Shown one piece after another: positions 42,887-53,169 of a stretch of 64,000 bases of DNA (its first letter is position 1; every line of letters starts with the position of its first letter). A model generated the notes under the pieces. The model ran no database searches and was not told the DNA's origin. It worked only from the letters and a program-made list of their open reading frames with translations. The stretch spans positions 992,001 to 1,056,000 of the forward strand of contig NW_027526485.1 in the NCBI RefSeq assembly GCF_052857255.1, written 5' to 3'. Position numbers and translations under genes: made by a program. The stretch comes from Amblyomma americanum (lineage: Eukaryota > Arthropoda > Arachnida > Ixodida > Ixodidae).

Positions 42887-45283
42887 TTCACTGACCAACA
42901 AGCCCAAACAGCCGCTTTAGTTCATCAGATTTCTTCTACATTGGGCTCTTTTCTTTCATCCATGAGCAAGCAAAATGCAGCCATAACCTGCGTGAACCTC
43001 ATCGCTATTTCTACTTGCAAGGCCAGGATCCTCTCGTTCCATATCAAAAAGAAAATTGTGCCGTTCGAAGTGCGAGTGTTGTTCGGCCCTGTGGAGCCGT
43101 CTTGGGGGCATGTTCGGCGTATGTGCAAGATTCTGAAGTCAGAACTCTGGAGACAAGTGCGTCTTTTCCAAGACTGGCTAGGTGTGTTCGCGCCCCAGAG
43201 GCCACATTCGACGGGGGTGAGCTGCAGATATTATGAGTACAAAAAGCTCGCTGCACAATCGGCTGAATTCTTATGGCACCAGTACCGTCTGCGCCTTCCA
43301 GTAAGGAAGAAGGAAGTGAAGTCGTCTACGACCAACGTCACCGTTCTCGGAGGTGCTTGCATCTCGTCTCAGGACTTGAAGGTCCTACAGAAGGGTCCCA
43401 AATTCAGCTTTCAACCACCTTCAAACAAGTACCAGCTCCTGGCTATGGTGCGGCAGTTAGCACAACGAGTACCAGAGCAAGACAAGGCACGAGTCATTGG
43501 GGATGGCGTCGATGTTCTACGTCGCTGTGGGGCCTCGCTCACGCATGCTAAGCCTCCCATCGTGTCCATTGCTAAACGCCTCAAGGAGGGTAACCTTATG
43601 GCTCTGCAAAGCGACAAAGAAGAAGGATTTGTCATCCTGCCTGACCACTTGTACAAGGAGAAGGCTGAGGTAGCGCTCGAAAAGAATTTCAAGAAGGTTC
43701 AATTCCGCCTCAGCAGACAGAAAACTTTGGCTTTGAAGCTACTGACAAGTTTCCAGCTCGACAGAATAAGATCATCGGCAGAAAAGGCCCGAGACTGCTT
43801 CTTGGAAGTCTTCTTCACAGGCAAAACCCATAAGCCTGACTGCCCTCTGAGGACCATCATCTCGGAAAAAGGTACGTGGCAGGCTGAAGTTGGTGCCTAC
43901 CTACAACGCCACTTGAATGGCCTACCTTTAGATGACCCTTTTCTGGTAAGGAACTCGTCAGAGGTGTTACAGCGATTCAAAGGCAGTTCAGACGCTACGA
44001 CTGGCTTTACAATTGACGTTGAAGACTTGTTTTATTCCGTTCTGCACGGTGGTCTATACGCAGCGGTGCGCGACGTGATCCAACAGTCGGGTGAAGTGCG
44101 TTTCCAGAACAGCTCGGGTGTGAGCAGCCACAATTTCCTTCGCCTTCTTCAGTTCTACCTTGAATCTACTGTTGTTCAGTACAGCGGTCAGTACTTCGTG
44201 CAAAAGAATGGCGTATGCATCGGGTCATCAATCGCGCCAGTCCTGTGTGATATCTACCTGGCGGCAGCCGATAAGCGCATTAGCCAGGTTCTCCCGGGTG
44301 AAGTGGTCCATTCTGTCTTCCGGTATGTGGATGATTTTATGATCGTCCTCAGAAGTTGCCCACCTGGTTCGTTGGAGCGTGTCATTCTTGAAATTGTCGC
44401 CCTTTTCAAGTCCCATTTTGGGGGTCTGAACTTCACCTGTGAACCGCCGAGAGGCAAGGATGTTCAGTTTTTGGACGTACTTTTTAGTTTTGAACAAACC
44501 CACCTCTGTTGGACGTACAACCCTCGCTCTAAGAAAGGTCTTCTTCCGCATGACAGCGCTCACTCGAAATTGATCAAGCGAGGCATTGTTTCTTCTGCCA
44601 TCCAGGCAGCGCTCACAAAAAGCTGTCCCCATACGATGCAGAGCAGTGTTAACAACCAAGTCCAACGTCTTTACAGTGCTGGCTACTCACCAACACTAGT
44701 GAGTAGCGTTTCAGAGACTCTTCTCCAGAAATTGAAAGTGCAAGGCAAAGACGCAGGCAAACTAGAACAGGCCAAACGACCTCCTTTGGCCGTCATCCCG
44801 TATCTTCACAAGTTGTCTCACAATTTAAAGAAGGTTGCAAAAAGAAACAACGTAAACCTTGTCTTCTCAGCCCCGTGCAAATTGTCACGAGTGTGTACAC
44901 TGCTGACAAAGCAAAAGAAAAAGGTTTGCCCTATTAGACATGTAGAACCACTCACACATTGTGCTACTTGTGTCATTTACGAGATTCCCTTGAAGTGTGG
45001 ACGCGTGTATATTGGGCAAACCGGCAGGTGTCTCAACGAGAGATTGTTTGAACACCGCCGTAGGGTCCGTAACAAAAGCGGCGGGCACCTGGACGACCAT
45101 TGCAAGTCTTGCAAAGGCTGCGAACCATGTTACACGCGCACGGTTGTCAGAGCACGGGCGCGGACAGAAAATGAAAGGGTCATCATTGAGGCAAGGATGA
45201 TAGCCAAAGCTGGAGACAAGTGCGTCAGCACGCCTTCAATTTTACTTACAGACAAGGAGTCCAGTTTTCTAGGCCCACTATAA
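42884..45283 (+). CDS. Penelope-like reverse transcriptase with GIY-YIG endonuclease (intact)
   Basis: This 799-codon ORF encodes the single protein of an endonuclease-bearing PLE, which nicks target DNA and copies the element RNA. I choose ATG 42884 (MFTDQQAQTAALVHQ) rather than the in-frame ATG at 42812, because the earlier one lies in the preceding copy's 3' UTR and the inverted copy preserves the same start. RT shows KEEGFVILP, GKTHKPDCPLRTIIS, FTIDVEDLFYS, GVCIGSSIAPVLCDIY and the active site YVDD at residues 481-484. A Cys/His linker precedes the GIY-YIG domain (VIYEIPLKCGRVYIG at 697-711, then RCLNERLFEHRR and a CKSCKGCEPC cluster). The first motif reads VIY rather than GIY. No stop or frameshift is present, so it is potentially functional. 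Confidence 0.93.
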   Translation: MFTDQQAQTAALVHQISSTLGSFLSSMSKQNAAITCVNLIAISTCKARILSFHIKKKIVPFEVRVLFGPVEPSWGHVRRMCKILKSELWRQVRLFQDWLGVFAPQRPHSTGVSCRYYEYKKLAAQSAEFLWHQYRLRLPVRKKEVKSSTTNVTVLGGACISSQDLKVLQKGPKFSFQPPSNKYQLLAMVRQLAQRVPEQDKARVIGDGVDVLRRCGASLTHAKPPIVSIAKRLKEGNLMALQSDKEEGFVILPDHLYKEKAEVALEKNFKKVQFRLSRQKTLALKLLTSFQLDRIRSSAEKARDCFLEVFFTGKTHKPDCPLRTIISEKGTWQAEVGAYLQRHLNGLPLDDPFLVRNSSEVLQRFKGSSDATTGFTIDVEDLFYSVLHGGLYAAVRDVIQQSGEVRFQNSSGVSSHNFLRLLQFYLESTVVQYSGQYFVQKNGVCIGSSIAPVLCDIYLAAADKRISQVLPGEVVHSVFRYVDDFMIVLRSCPPGSLERVILEIVALFKSHFGGLNFTCEPPRGKDVQFLDVLFSFEQTHLCWTYNPRSKKGLLPHDSAHSKLIKRGIVSSAIQAALTKSCPHTMQSSVNNQVQRLYSAGYSPTLVSSVSETLLQKLKVQGKDAGKLEQAKRPPLAVIPYLHKLSHNLKKVAKRNNVNLVFSAPCKLSRVCTLLTKQKKKVCPIRHVEPLTHCATCVIYEIPLKCGRVYIGQTGRCLNERLFEHRRRVRNKSGGHLDDHCKSCKGCEPCYTRTVVRARARTENERVIIEARMIAKAGDKCVSTPSILLTDKESSFLGPL

Positions 45284-46363
45284 ACACGTCTTTTTTATTC
45301 ACGTCTGCTTTTAATTCTTGTTCTAGAGAACTTTCAACTTTTTTGACTCAGTTTGACTGTGAACGGTTGACTCAGCTTTTGCGTTGCGTTTTGTATTGTT
45401 TTGTTATGCGTTTGGCCCCGACCCTGCTTTTAGCTTCGACTTTTACTTAGTGTTCGGTGACTATTTTGTTATTGTCGTCTTCGTTTTGCCTCGTGCTGCA
45501 TTGGCGGCAAAGGTCGCTGACTGTTCATTTTCCATGCGTGCACCTTACGGTTCGTCGTGGTCCTCTCGGTTTTATCGGTTCTTGGCTGACTTTGCGTTAC
45601 CCAGATATGTATCACTTTGATATTGTGTACTTCGTTTTGTTTTTTTTTTGTATTAGATAGTTGAACGCGTTTGCTATTTTCTTGGTCACGTGGGTGTTGG
45701 ACTGCGTTATATAAGCTGCTCATCCTTCTGAATAAATGTGTTGGTAGTCAGCGCCCTGTCCTGTCCACTTCTGTTCGTCCTTGTTTTTTTCGCGCTGCAT
45801 TCTTTTACCATGCTTAATAGGGGCCCGAAAATCGGTTTTTATCAATATTGAAGAAATCAAAAAATTAGTTCCAATAAACCACATCACTTCAGCTTATAAA
45901 AGCAGTATACTTTAAAGTTTCCTTTTTTTCTGTGGAAGGTGCAAGGCAACAGGCTTTTTCCTTTAACGAATGTACAGCATGACCCATTGGCGAAGCGAAT
46001 TATAGTAACGCTTCACTAGCATTTTCCAGGCTAGGGTCGTTTGCAAGAAATTTTCGACGAAATTAACGGCTCAGCATGAAAACAAAGTTTAATAACGATA
46101 TGAACAAAACTTGTAAAAGTCTTTTGAACAAACTGAGGTGCTGTATTTACAGAGATGGGCCCTTTGGTAAATTTTGGAAATAGCTCAATTAAGGTTAGCC
46201 TTCATGCAGCGTCACATTTCGGTTCTTGTGGACCCCAGTAGGCGGTGACACGTGAAATGCAAAGCAGCATGGGCGTGACCTTGCAGTGGCAGGAGGGGGG
46301 GGGGGGGGGGGCATTCGAGCCGTTCGCATTAGCAGGAGTACCCAGCCGCTCCGAAACCGTTAC

Positions 46364-47026
46364 GGCGCGCTCACACTAGCGGGAAACTTCCCGCAGCGGC
46401 ACAGCGTCAACGTCGACGCTGCCTCGCAGCTCCTCAGAATGACGCTCACACTGCGCGCGTTTTCTCGCTGCCGTTGTCTTGGAATGTGGAGAGAGGAGGC
46501 GCTGAGGGAGGACCCGAACGAGCAGAAAGAGAAGGGGATAGTCACGTGACACCAGAGAAGACTGGAAAGCGCACCCTTTTCTCGCGTCGTCGTCTTGATC
46601 GCCTGCTAGCTCCCCTCCCGTCGCCCTTTTTGTCTTGAGGATGACTGGTTCGAGCGATGAGCTGTTGGCTACGGTAAACGTACTTATTACTTGTTTGTTC
46701 GCTGCTTCTGCACCGTCGCTTCTGCACCGTCTCAAGTCGCATGTTCATGCTGGCAACGCAGCCGCCGAGTGCCCGGCCGGCTGGCCGGCCGGACGCGCGC
46801 AGCCTCCGCCTCCGCCGACGGGGTCACTGAATTGGGACCGACGTCACGGTTCACGGTCGGCGCCCATTGGCTGTTCTCGTCAGCGGCACGGGAAAAATAG
46901 GTACCGAACCCATCGCTCTGCGGGACGGCACAGCAGGCTGTCCGCGGGAGAAAAACCGGCTTGTGCGGGAAGCGGCACGCGGAAAACGTGCTGCGTTGCG
47001 CGTTTTCCCGCTAATGTGAGCGCGCC
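46364..47026. mobile_element. 663-bp TIR element present only in the left arm
   Basis: The ends are GGCGCGCTCACACTAGCGGG at 46364 and, inverted, GGCGCGCTCACATTAGCGGG at 47026. Further related CCCGC/GTGCCGC blocks lie inside. The flanks read TTAC on the left (46360-46363) and TTTAC on the right (47027-47031). The right arm of the giant repeat has the uninterrupted site CCGTTACGCGCTCG, which proves insertion. It is GC-rich and has no transposase. The target duplication appears to be TTAC or slightly longer, and the superfamily is not assigned. Confidence 0.85.
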
Positions 47027-47790
47027 TTTACGCGCTCGAGTGGCTTTTACGTGTCGGGAAGCCCTCAATTCAAGCTGAAGGACCAGGCGGGACCAGGACA
47101 CCAAGGAGGAAATTCTGAGGAGACCACGTGTGAGTACCGCCGCTTTTCACAGCTCACCTTCGCGTCGTTTGGGTTCCACTTGCGGCCTAGAGCCTTCGAG
47201 TTGCTCCGCAATTTTGTAGGAAGAAATACCATCCACAGTTACGAACTGCGTGGAAAAGGCTGCAAAAAACGGAGGCAGAGTCCTGAAACATGCGGAATCA
47301 TTTTATCTCATGACTCGTGTTTGAAGTACTCTACCGTCAACTCAATCCATGGTCTAAACCTGTGGCTGCAAGAGTAAGAGAAACAATCAAAGCTCTTTCG
47401 CGTGCACCCGCTATAATTATCATGTTTAATACCGCCGTCCGCCATCGTCCGAACCAGTAAAAGCTTGCCCGCTACTGTGAAGCGCGTAGTTCGCAAGTGG
47501 GACTGCCTGAATCGTTGCACCTATCGGAAATAAAGTGAGAATAAAATTAAAAGCTGACAAATATCGAGTCTTGTAGAAAATAATAACTGAGGAGAACGCA
47601 TACAGTTTTGTAGTGCACCGGTGACTCGAACCTAAGTGATGAATGGGTGCGTAAAACCCGTATTGCTTTAAGGTGTGAAAGTAAAAATGCGTTTGTTGAT
47701 ACTACAATAATTGAAGCCGATGTCGAGTGAGCCGCATCAAACCACGCATTTTTTCTGTTAGGTAAACGCGCCTATGTTTTTCTTTTCGCT

Positions 47791-47997
47791 GTGGATGGAC
47801 AAGAGAAAATTTCATGCTATACAGACGTGTTTATTTCTATATTGTACTGGATCACACCAAGAGTAGAAAAGCCTTTCGATTTGGTCCTAACGGACTACGT
47901 AAGCACTGGGTGGGGTGTTAACATTGGCAATATTAAAACCCAAGTTATTCAGCCATCGCGTGCCAGCTTACGCAAATATTGTGCGAATAAATCTTGA
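47791..47997 (+). CDS. Unknown ORF conserved in both arms, left copy
   Basis: The frame reads GQEKISCYTDVFISILYWIT then FDLVLTDYVSTGWGVNIGN and ends at TGA. The right-arm copy (61463-61750, minus) has one extra T upstream, which keeps it open for another 28 codons (GKRAYVFLFAVDGQ…). I recognise no family. It may be a real exon-like fragment or chance, since the copies are recent enough that shared openness is weak evidence. Confidence 0.25.
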   Translation: MDGQEKISCYTDVFISILYWITPRVEKPFDLVLTDYVSTGWGVNIGNIKTQVIQPSRASLRKYCANKS

Positions 47998-48169
47998 GAC
48001 AGGTAAGAACAAGGTTTAAAATGCGGTGTGTTAAGAAGTAACTTCAACGAATGTTATAAGAGATACGCGTTATCTCGAATTGGTTTTCCTTCCACTTGCG
48101 CAATCCAAGAATTTTGAAACCCGCCGAGTCCTATCATTAGCCAAGAATACCTATGCTAGGGTAGTAGTA

Positions 48170-48333
48170 CAGTCCATCCTCACGATAGCTGAAGTATTGA
48201 CATCGACATAAGAGAAATAACTAAGGAATGACGATTCTTGTTGGAAGCTCGGCTAACACTGGCTATAACGAATCTGCGGCTATCATGAAGGAATCACTGG
48301 TCCCTATTGTCTTCGCTATAATAAGGTTGACTG
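48170..48333. mobile_element. Tigger-type MITE, left-arm copy
   Basis: TA (48168-48169) and TA (48334-48335) flank a 164-bp unit with ends CAGTCCATCCTCACGATAGC and, inverted, CAGTCAACCTTATTATAGCG. These resemble the Tigger terminus. The same unit is present in the right arm at 61124-61287, so it was inserted before the inverted duplication. Confidence 0.75.
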
Positions 48334-48668
48334 TATTTTCTTTATACCCCAGTGCGATTACGAAAGTAGAAGAAGTGGTTGAGACCAATCTATTCAGTAT
48401 TTTCGGCGGCAACGTAGTTTCTGTTATTTGTTTTCACAGCAATTTAAAAAAAAAGATTGTAGAATATCAAAGAGATCTCTTGCACTATGCGCTACAGTAC
48501 TGCAGCCTGCGAAACCGAGTTTTGAATGACTTAACGGGTGTGCTGACCGCGTCGATGTGAGCGCACGCTACTGAATCCAAATTTGTCCACCAGTGGTATA
48601 CGCACAAAGAAAAAGTTGCTATGGCAGACTTCAACAACTGAACCATTTGGTTTCGCCTTCTCTTTTAG

Positions 48669-49290
48669 TATATGCGATCGCCGAATAAATTCTACGCTGC
48701 AGCCGGCTTTACATTGCCTTGCGGTAATTCTTCTTCTATGGTGTCTGAAAAACCGCGAAAAGCGCTCGACAGCAAGTAGCTGGCAGGTCCGAAACAAACC
48801 ATGAAAGTCATGAAGGGGCCCGAGGTAGCCGACGCCGGGTTCGTTTTTTCTGTCTCCGGAGGTCGGAGCCCGTTGCGTTTGGTGGATGGTCGGGCATCCC
48901 TTCATCAGGGCCGCCCCATTGGGCCATCTTGACGCCCTCCCTGTCCTGGAAGGCAGGCCAGTAATGGAGTCGAGGTATATTAAGGGTCAGAGCAAAAAAC
49001 TCGCTGTCCCCATTTCCATCCCAATACCCATCACGCATTTAACCTATCCTCTCCGCTACGTCGCAGGGGAGATCAGGGGAGTATCCCCGGCCCACTTCCC
49101 TTGGGCTTGGGTCGCTACCTAGCTCCCCCCCCCACCCCCTCATTCTTTGATTTTCGCCACATACGGGTGGTAAAAATAAATCCTTGCCTTCGGGCCTTTC
49201 CATTTGTCTTCAGATGGCATTAAGCATTGTGCACGTTAGTGGTGTAAGCAGGGGCTTATTTGTCAATCTTTTTAGGTTGCCCCAACCTAA
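48669..49290. repeat. Inner section of the left arm
   Basis: This is the mirror of 52369-52980. It holds no recognised gene. The inverted ORFs seen in both copies (for example GCPTIHQTQRAPTSGDRKNE) are conserved only because the DNA is duplicated. The last 15 bases (AGGTTGCCCCAACCT) are themselves a small hairpin. Confidence 0.8.
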
Positions 49291-49299
49291 AACCTCGTG

Positions 49300-50330
49300 C
49301 ATGAACCTCGTGCAAAAAAAAAGGCCTACTGCCAGCGGTATCGGCGCATTCGAAACTGGTAAAGAGAGGCATTATCAAGTATTGCCTGACAAATGCGCTC
49401 AAAAGCTCATGTGAGCATATGATGCAAGAATGCTTAGCATCACAGATTAGACGACTGTCTGATTCTGGGTATCCTGGGCCACTAATTGTTTCTGTGGCTG
49501 AAGGCCTGCTGCAAAAAATGAAAAAAGCACGATTGTTCAACAAGCAGGCAGGTACCAATGGACAGCAGGATCGCAAGAAAGTAGCTGTCATCCCTTACAT
49601 TCATCATACATCCCACAACCTAAAGAAACTAGGAAAACGAGCAGGCGTTGAAGTTGTATTTTCAGCACCCGTAAAACTGTCTATGCTTTGCAAAAAGACC
49701 AATCCGTGCGGTATCCAGGAGAAAAAAAGATGTGTAATAGACCATCAGAAACGATTTGTCACTTGTGAGGAGGGTGTTGTCTATCGCGTACCGTTGTCTT
49801 GTGGCCATGAGTATATTGGGCAAACAGGGAGATGTGTGAATAGCAGGCTAAAAGAACATGACTACAATGGTAATGAAAGCAAATCGGGCCACCTAAGCCA
49901 ACACTGTCGTCACTGCAAGGTCGAGGCTGAGAAACGGGACCTTCCAAATTTGTGCATGCCACTTTTTAAGAAGAGCCAAATCATAACCCGCCACAATGAT
50001 AAGATTGTTCGAGAGATTATTGAGGCTCCTAGTATTTTGCGTGCTGGTAACAAGTGTGTGAGCGTGGCATCAGTGGCATTGTCAGCTAAAGAGCTCTCCT
50101 ATCTAGAACGATGGAAACCAGCGAAAGGCTGACTCATCAATCTTTTTTGTTTTTCGTTTCGAGTTGTGGCTCATGTATTTATACGTAGCGACAGCAAGAA
50201 ATAAACAGTTGATAGTTAGCGCTCGTGTCGTTCCGTGTCTCTCCCTTGTGTCCTGTTTTGTTACGCGCTGCTCTATTTTCATGGATCACCAACTCGCCTA
50301 ACAAGCAACACTTCTGGATTTCAAGGAACC
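49300..50330 (+). mobile_element. 5'-truncated PLE in the spacer
   Basis: A PLE fragment of a family distinct from that at 40.8 kb begins within RT (about 49308, QKKGLLPAVSAHSKLVKRG). It runs through GIY-YIG and ends with the module TATTTATACG, AATAAAC, GTTAGCGCTCG and TACGCGCTGC. An ATG at 50281 opening MDHQLA then a stop suggests the 5' start of a further tandem copy, as in the 40.8-kb element. Confidence 0.8.
49310..50132 (+). pseudogene. PLE RT C-terminus and GIY-YIG endonuclease
   Basis: A single open frame to TGA 50130-50132. It includes the RT tail (VKRGIIKYCLTNALKSSCEH), VAVIPYIHHTSHNLKKLGKR, the Cys-rich linker CGIQEKKRCVIDHQKRFVTC, the endonuclease GVVYRVPLSCGHEYIGQTGR with both GVVY and YIG, and SRLKEHDYNGNESKSGHLSQ with a CRHC pair. 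It parallels the 40.8-kb PLE protein motif by motif but is clearly diverged. The RT core is missing, so it is not autonomous. Confidence 0.87.
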
Positions 50331-52368
50331 TTTTTCGGGAAAGGGTGGTTTGATTTGCAGTCTGATTTGAGGGTGTTGAACGTGTGGTCATTAGCCTATG
50401 TATTGCACTCGTCTTGGCGCATCCTGGTTGATAACGAAAAGTATCGATTCTAAATTGGTTTCCTATCTTCAGTTGGCGTTAAATGGGTTATGCTCAACTA
50501 CGTTAGGAGCAACAAACTGCTCAGATTAATTTCTGGATAGGTCTATAGCGGCGAAAGTGCAATATCTCCTTACCCTAAACTTACTAGTGGGTGCTTAGAG
50601 ACGAATGGTTCGTCGCGTCGCCGGCGTTCTTCTCTCAGCTGAAGTGCTGTTGAATCCTTAACGACAAGCTATTGCTTCCATTTTCGAATTTCCATCCATA
50701 AGGCCTATACATTACAGCAACGAAGTTGGTAATCACCGAGAATTTACAAATTAGCGTTCAGGACGGCACGGTTCAGGGAAATTACCACCGGTCCTCATGG
50801 GTGCGATGGTATTGCATTTTTTTCAAAAAGGAAAGCTCTCAGGCACAGAGGTACATAGGCTGAACTACCGTGGCATGCACAGACTCCACATTAGTGATTT
50901 CGACGTCATGCTGAATGGAAACGTGGCTGTTTTTCAGAAAACGGCAGCATTTGATGTTGTATGTATTCCTAAAATAACGAGTAATAACAAAGTAAACAAC
51001 AGTGGCAATTTGTTTAAATGACTGAAAGTTGCAAAGACAATCGCTGTGAACCCGCCGTATATACATACCATGATTGTGAAAGCCCACTTTCAGATATCTA
51101 TAAAAGCCGAACTTTTTTTTTCAAAAAAATCGGAAATGAGTTGACAATTTTCATGCGTCCGCGTTCACTCCCCGCATAATTGTCGAGCATTTTTCCACTG
51201 CCTTCCTTCTCTTGATTACAGTCACCTAAGCCCACTGTGCGCCTGCTGCACTCATATATGATACGCATCTACACATGCGGCAATCTGGAAAAATATGGCG
51301 ATGCTCTAAGACTTTCAAGTTTTACATTATCGCACAAAAGTTTCTATACGTATTGTGCCTACGCGCGACGCGGTATGCTATCTGTAGGCTTGGGCCTCTG
51401 TACGAAGCCCATCGTTGACAGAACAGGCGTCTACGTGGAAGCGTATTTTGCTTTTATCGCTGAAGTGCTCTTCTACTTATGACAGTTTCCTGTGAGCTGT
51501 TCATCGCCTTTTACAGTTCTTTTCGAATGAAACGTGCCACATATTTGATATCCCTCACTACTCATATCCCTGATATTAGAGACGCATCTCCTGAGCAGCC
51601 TTTGAATCCCCTTCAACGTTTCTCACAAAAAAAGAGCGGGCGAGCGACTGACGCGCTTGAAGTATGATATGTAGGCTTCGATAAAACATTACCAGATCTA
51701 AATATCGGATATGAAAATACGTTTTTAGGCTTCGATTTATTACTGAAGCGGAGAAGGGTGTGTTGAAGCGTAGGAAAATTGTTGGCATCGCTGGAGATAA
51801 GCTTGAGTGTACGGATTCAAGATTCCATGGCCGCTCAAGCCTAAGATATATCGCGCATTTCCCGCGACAGGAACCGAGGCTTCTTAAGTTCCTTGAAGTG
51901 GGCTTGCGCAATACATACTGTTTGTCAGTTTCGGGGAATTATTTACTACTTAAGAATAATAATGCAGATATTTCACAAATTATTTTACACCACGCGTTAT
52001 TACTGAATTTTTAGCGGGGGCTTACTGTTTTTTTTTCTTCCCGTTAGATGAACCACAAAAATGTGAAGAAAAACCCCGACGTAAATGCACACCATTACGC
52101 AACGTCACAATGCTGTGAACCATGTCTTGGAAGAAGTGTACGCGCTATGTCGAAATAAGCAGGCGCCTTCCTCAGGGACAATGACAATGCATGCCGTCGC
52201 CCCTGATAAGTGATAAGTAGGCAACTGGTAAATTTCAACGCCCCGATACACACGATCAAAGGAACCAGGAAGGGCAGAAAGAGGCACTGTTTGTGCCCTT
52301 GTATTTCCAGTGATTTAACCCTTCGCGCCATTCAATTTTATAGCATGAACCAACTATCTCTACATTCG
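50331..52368. other. Spacer of the giant inverted repeat, no gene recognised
   Basis: Several ORFs of 60-110 codons lie here without domains. There is no sign of polymerase, integrase or capsid genes that would make the structure a Maverick-type element. Content may be host sequence captured between the arms or unnamed repeats. Confidence 0.45.
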
Positions 52369-52980
52369 TTAGGTTGGGGCAACCTAAAAAGATTGACAAA
52401 TAAGCCCCTGCTTACACCACTAACGTGCACAATGCTTAATGCCATCTGAAGACAAATGGAAAGGCCCGAAGGCAAGGATTTATTTTTACCACCCGTATGT
52501 GGCGAAAATCGAAGAATGAGGGGGTGGGGGGAAGCTAGGTAGCGACCCAAGCCCAAGGGAAGTGGGCCGGGGATACTCCCCTGATCTCCCCTGCGACGTA
52601 GCGGAGAGGATAGGTTAAATGCGTGATGGGTATTGGGATGGAAATGGGGACAGCGAGTTTTTTGCTCTGACCCTTAATATACCTCGACTCCATTACTGGC
52701 CTGCCTTCCAGGACAGGGAGGGCGTCAAGATGGCCCAATGGGGCGGCCCTGATGAAGGGATGCCCGACCATCCACCAAACGCAACGGGCTCCGACCTCCG
52801 GAGACAGAAAAAACGAACCCGGCGTCGGCTACCTCGGGCCCCTTCATGACTTTCATGGTTTGTTTCGGACCTGCCAGCTACTTGCTGTCGAGCGCTTTTC
52901 GCGGTTTTTCAGACACCATAGAAGAAGAATTACCGCAAGGCAATGTAAAGCCGGCTGCAGCGTAGAATTTATTCGGCGAT
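52369..52980 (-). repeat. Inner section of the right arm
   Basis: This is the reverse complement of the inner left arm (about 48679-49290). It stops at GGCGAT, where the two-LINE insertion begins, and the arm resumes at 60781. Confidence 0.92.
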
Positions 52981-53169
52981 AGCATTTATTTATTTATTTC
53001 ATATTTATTTCATAAAAACTGCCGACTGCCCTTTGGCGGTCAGGGCAGGAGTGCACAAAGGAAAAAAAATTAGAAAGTGGTAACAACAAAATAACAGCGA
53101 CAAAGGGCGATTACAGTACGAGGACAAAATTCAATAAGACCAACTGAAGCAAAAAAAAAAAAGTACAGG

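Larger units (their letters stand above)
40809..45820 (+). mobile_element. Penelope-like element with inverted end, partial tandem copy and full copy
   Basis: The element spans 40818-45811 between 9-bp TSDs GCTTAATAG (40809-40817 and 45812-45820). In order it has an inverted terminal segment (40818-41156) and a 5'-truncated copy whose body starts inside RT (about 41157) and runs to its 3' end at 42883. A full copy (42884-45811) with an intact ORF follows. The two body copies are nearly identical, with a handful of differences. Tandem partial copies and an inverted terminal repeat at the 5' side are known hallmarks of Penelope-type insertions. The near identity, intact ORF and perfect TSD indicate a young insertion. 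Confidence 0.93.
45891..49290 (+). repeat. Left arm of giant inverted repeat
   Basis: Starting AGCTTATAAAAGCAG and ending TTGCCCCAACCTAA, this arm is repeated in reverse orientation at 60784-62882 plus 52369-52980. Removing the 663-bp element at 46364-47026 leaves about 2.73 kb, and the right arm without its LINE insertion is about 2.71 kb. The two differ by scattered substitutions and 1-bp indels, so they are old enough to have diverged. No TSD was seen at the outer edges. Confidence 0.93.

Noticed and set aside
48228..48560. 110-codon ORF repeated in inverted form near 61 kb
   Set aside because: Part of it is a MITE with TA flanks and Tigger-like ends. Its presence in both arms follows from DNA duplication.
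49291..52368. Maverick/Polinton or viral core genes in the spacer of the giant inverted repeat
   Set aside because: Long inverted arms suggested this, but no DNA polymerase B, integrase, ATPase, protease or capsid motif is visible. Only a PLE tail is recognised.
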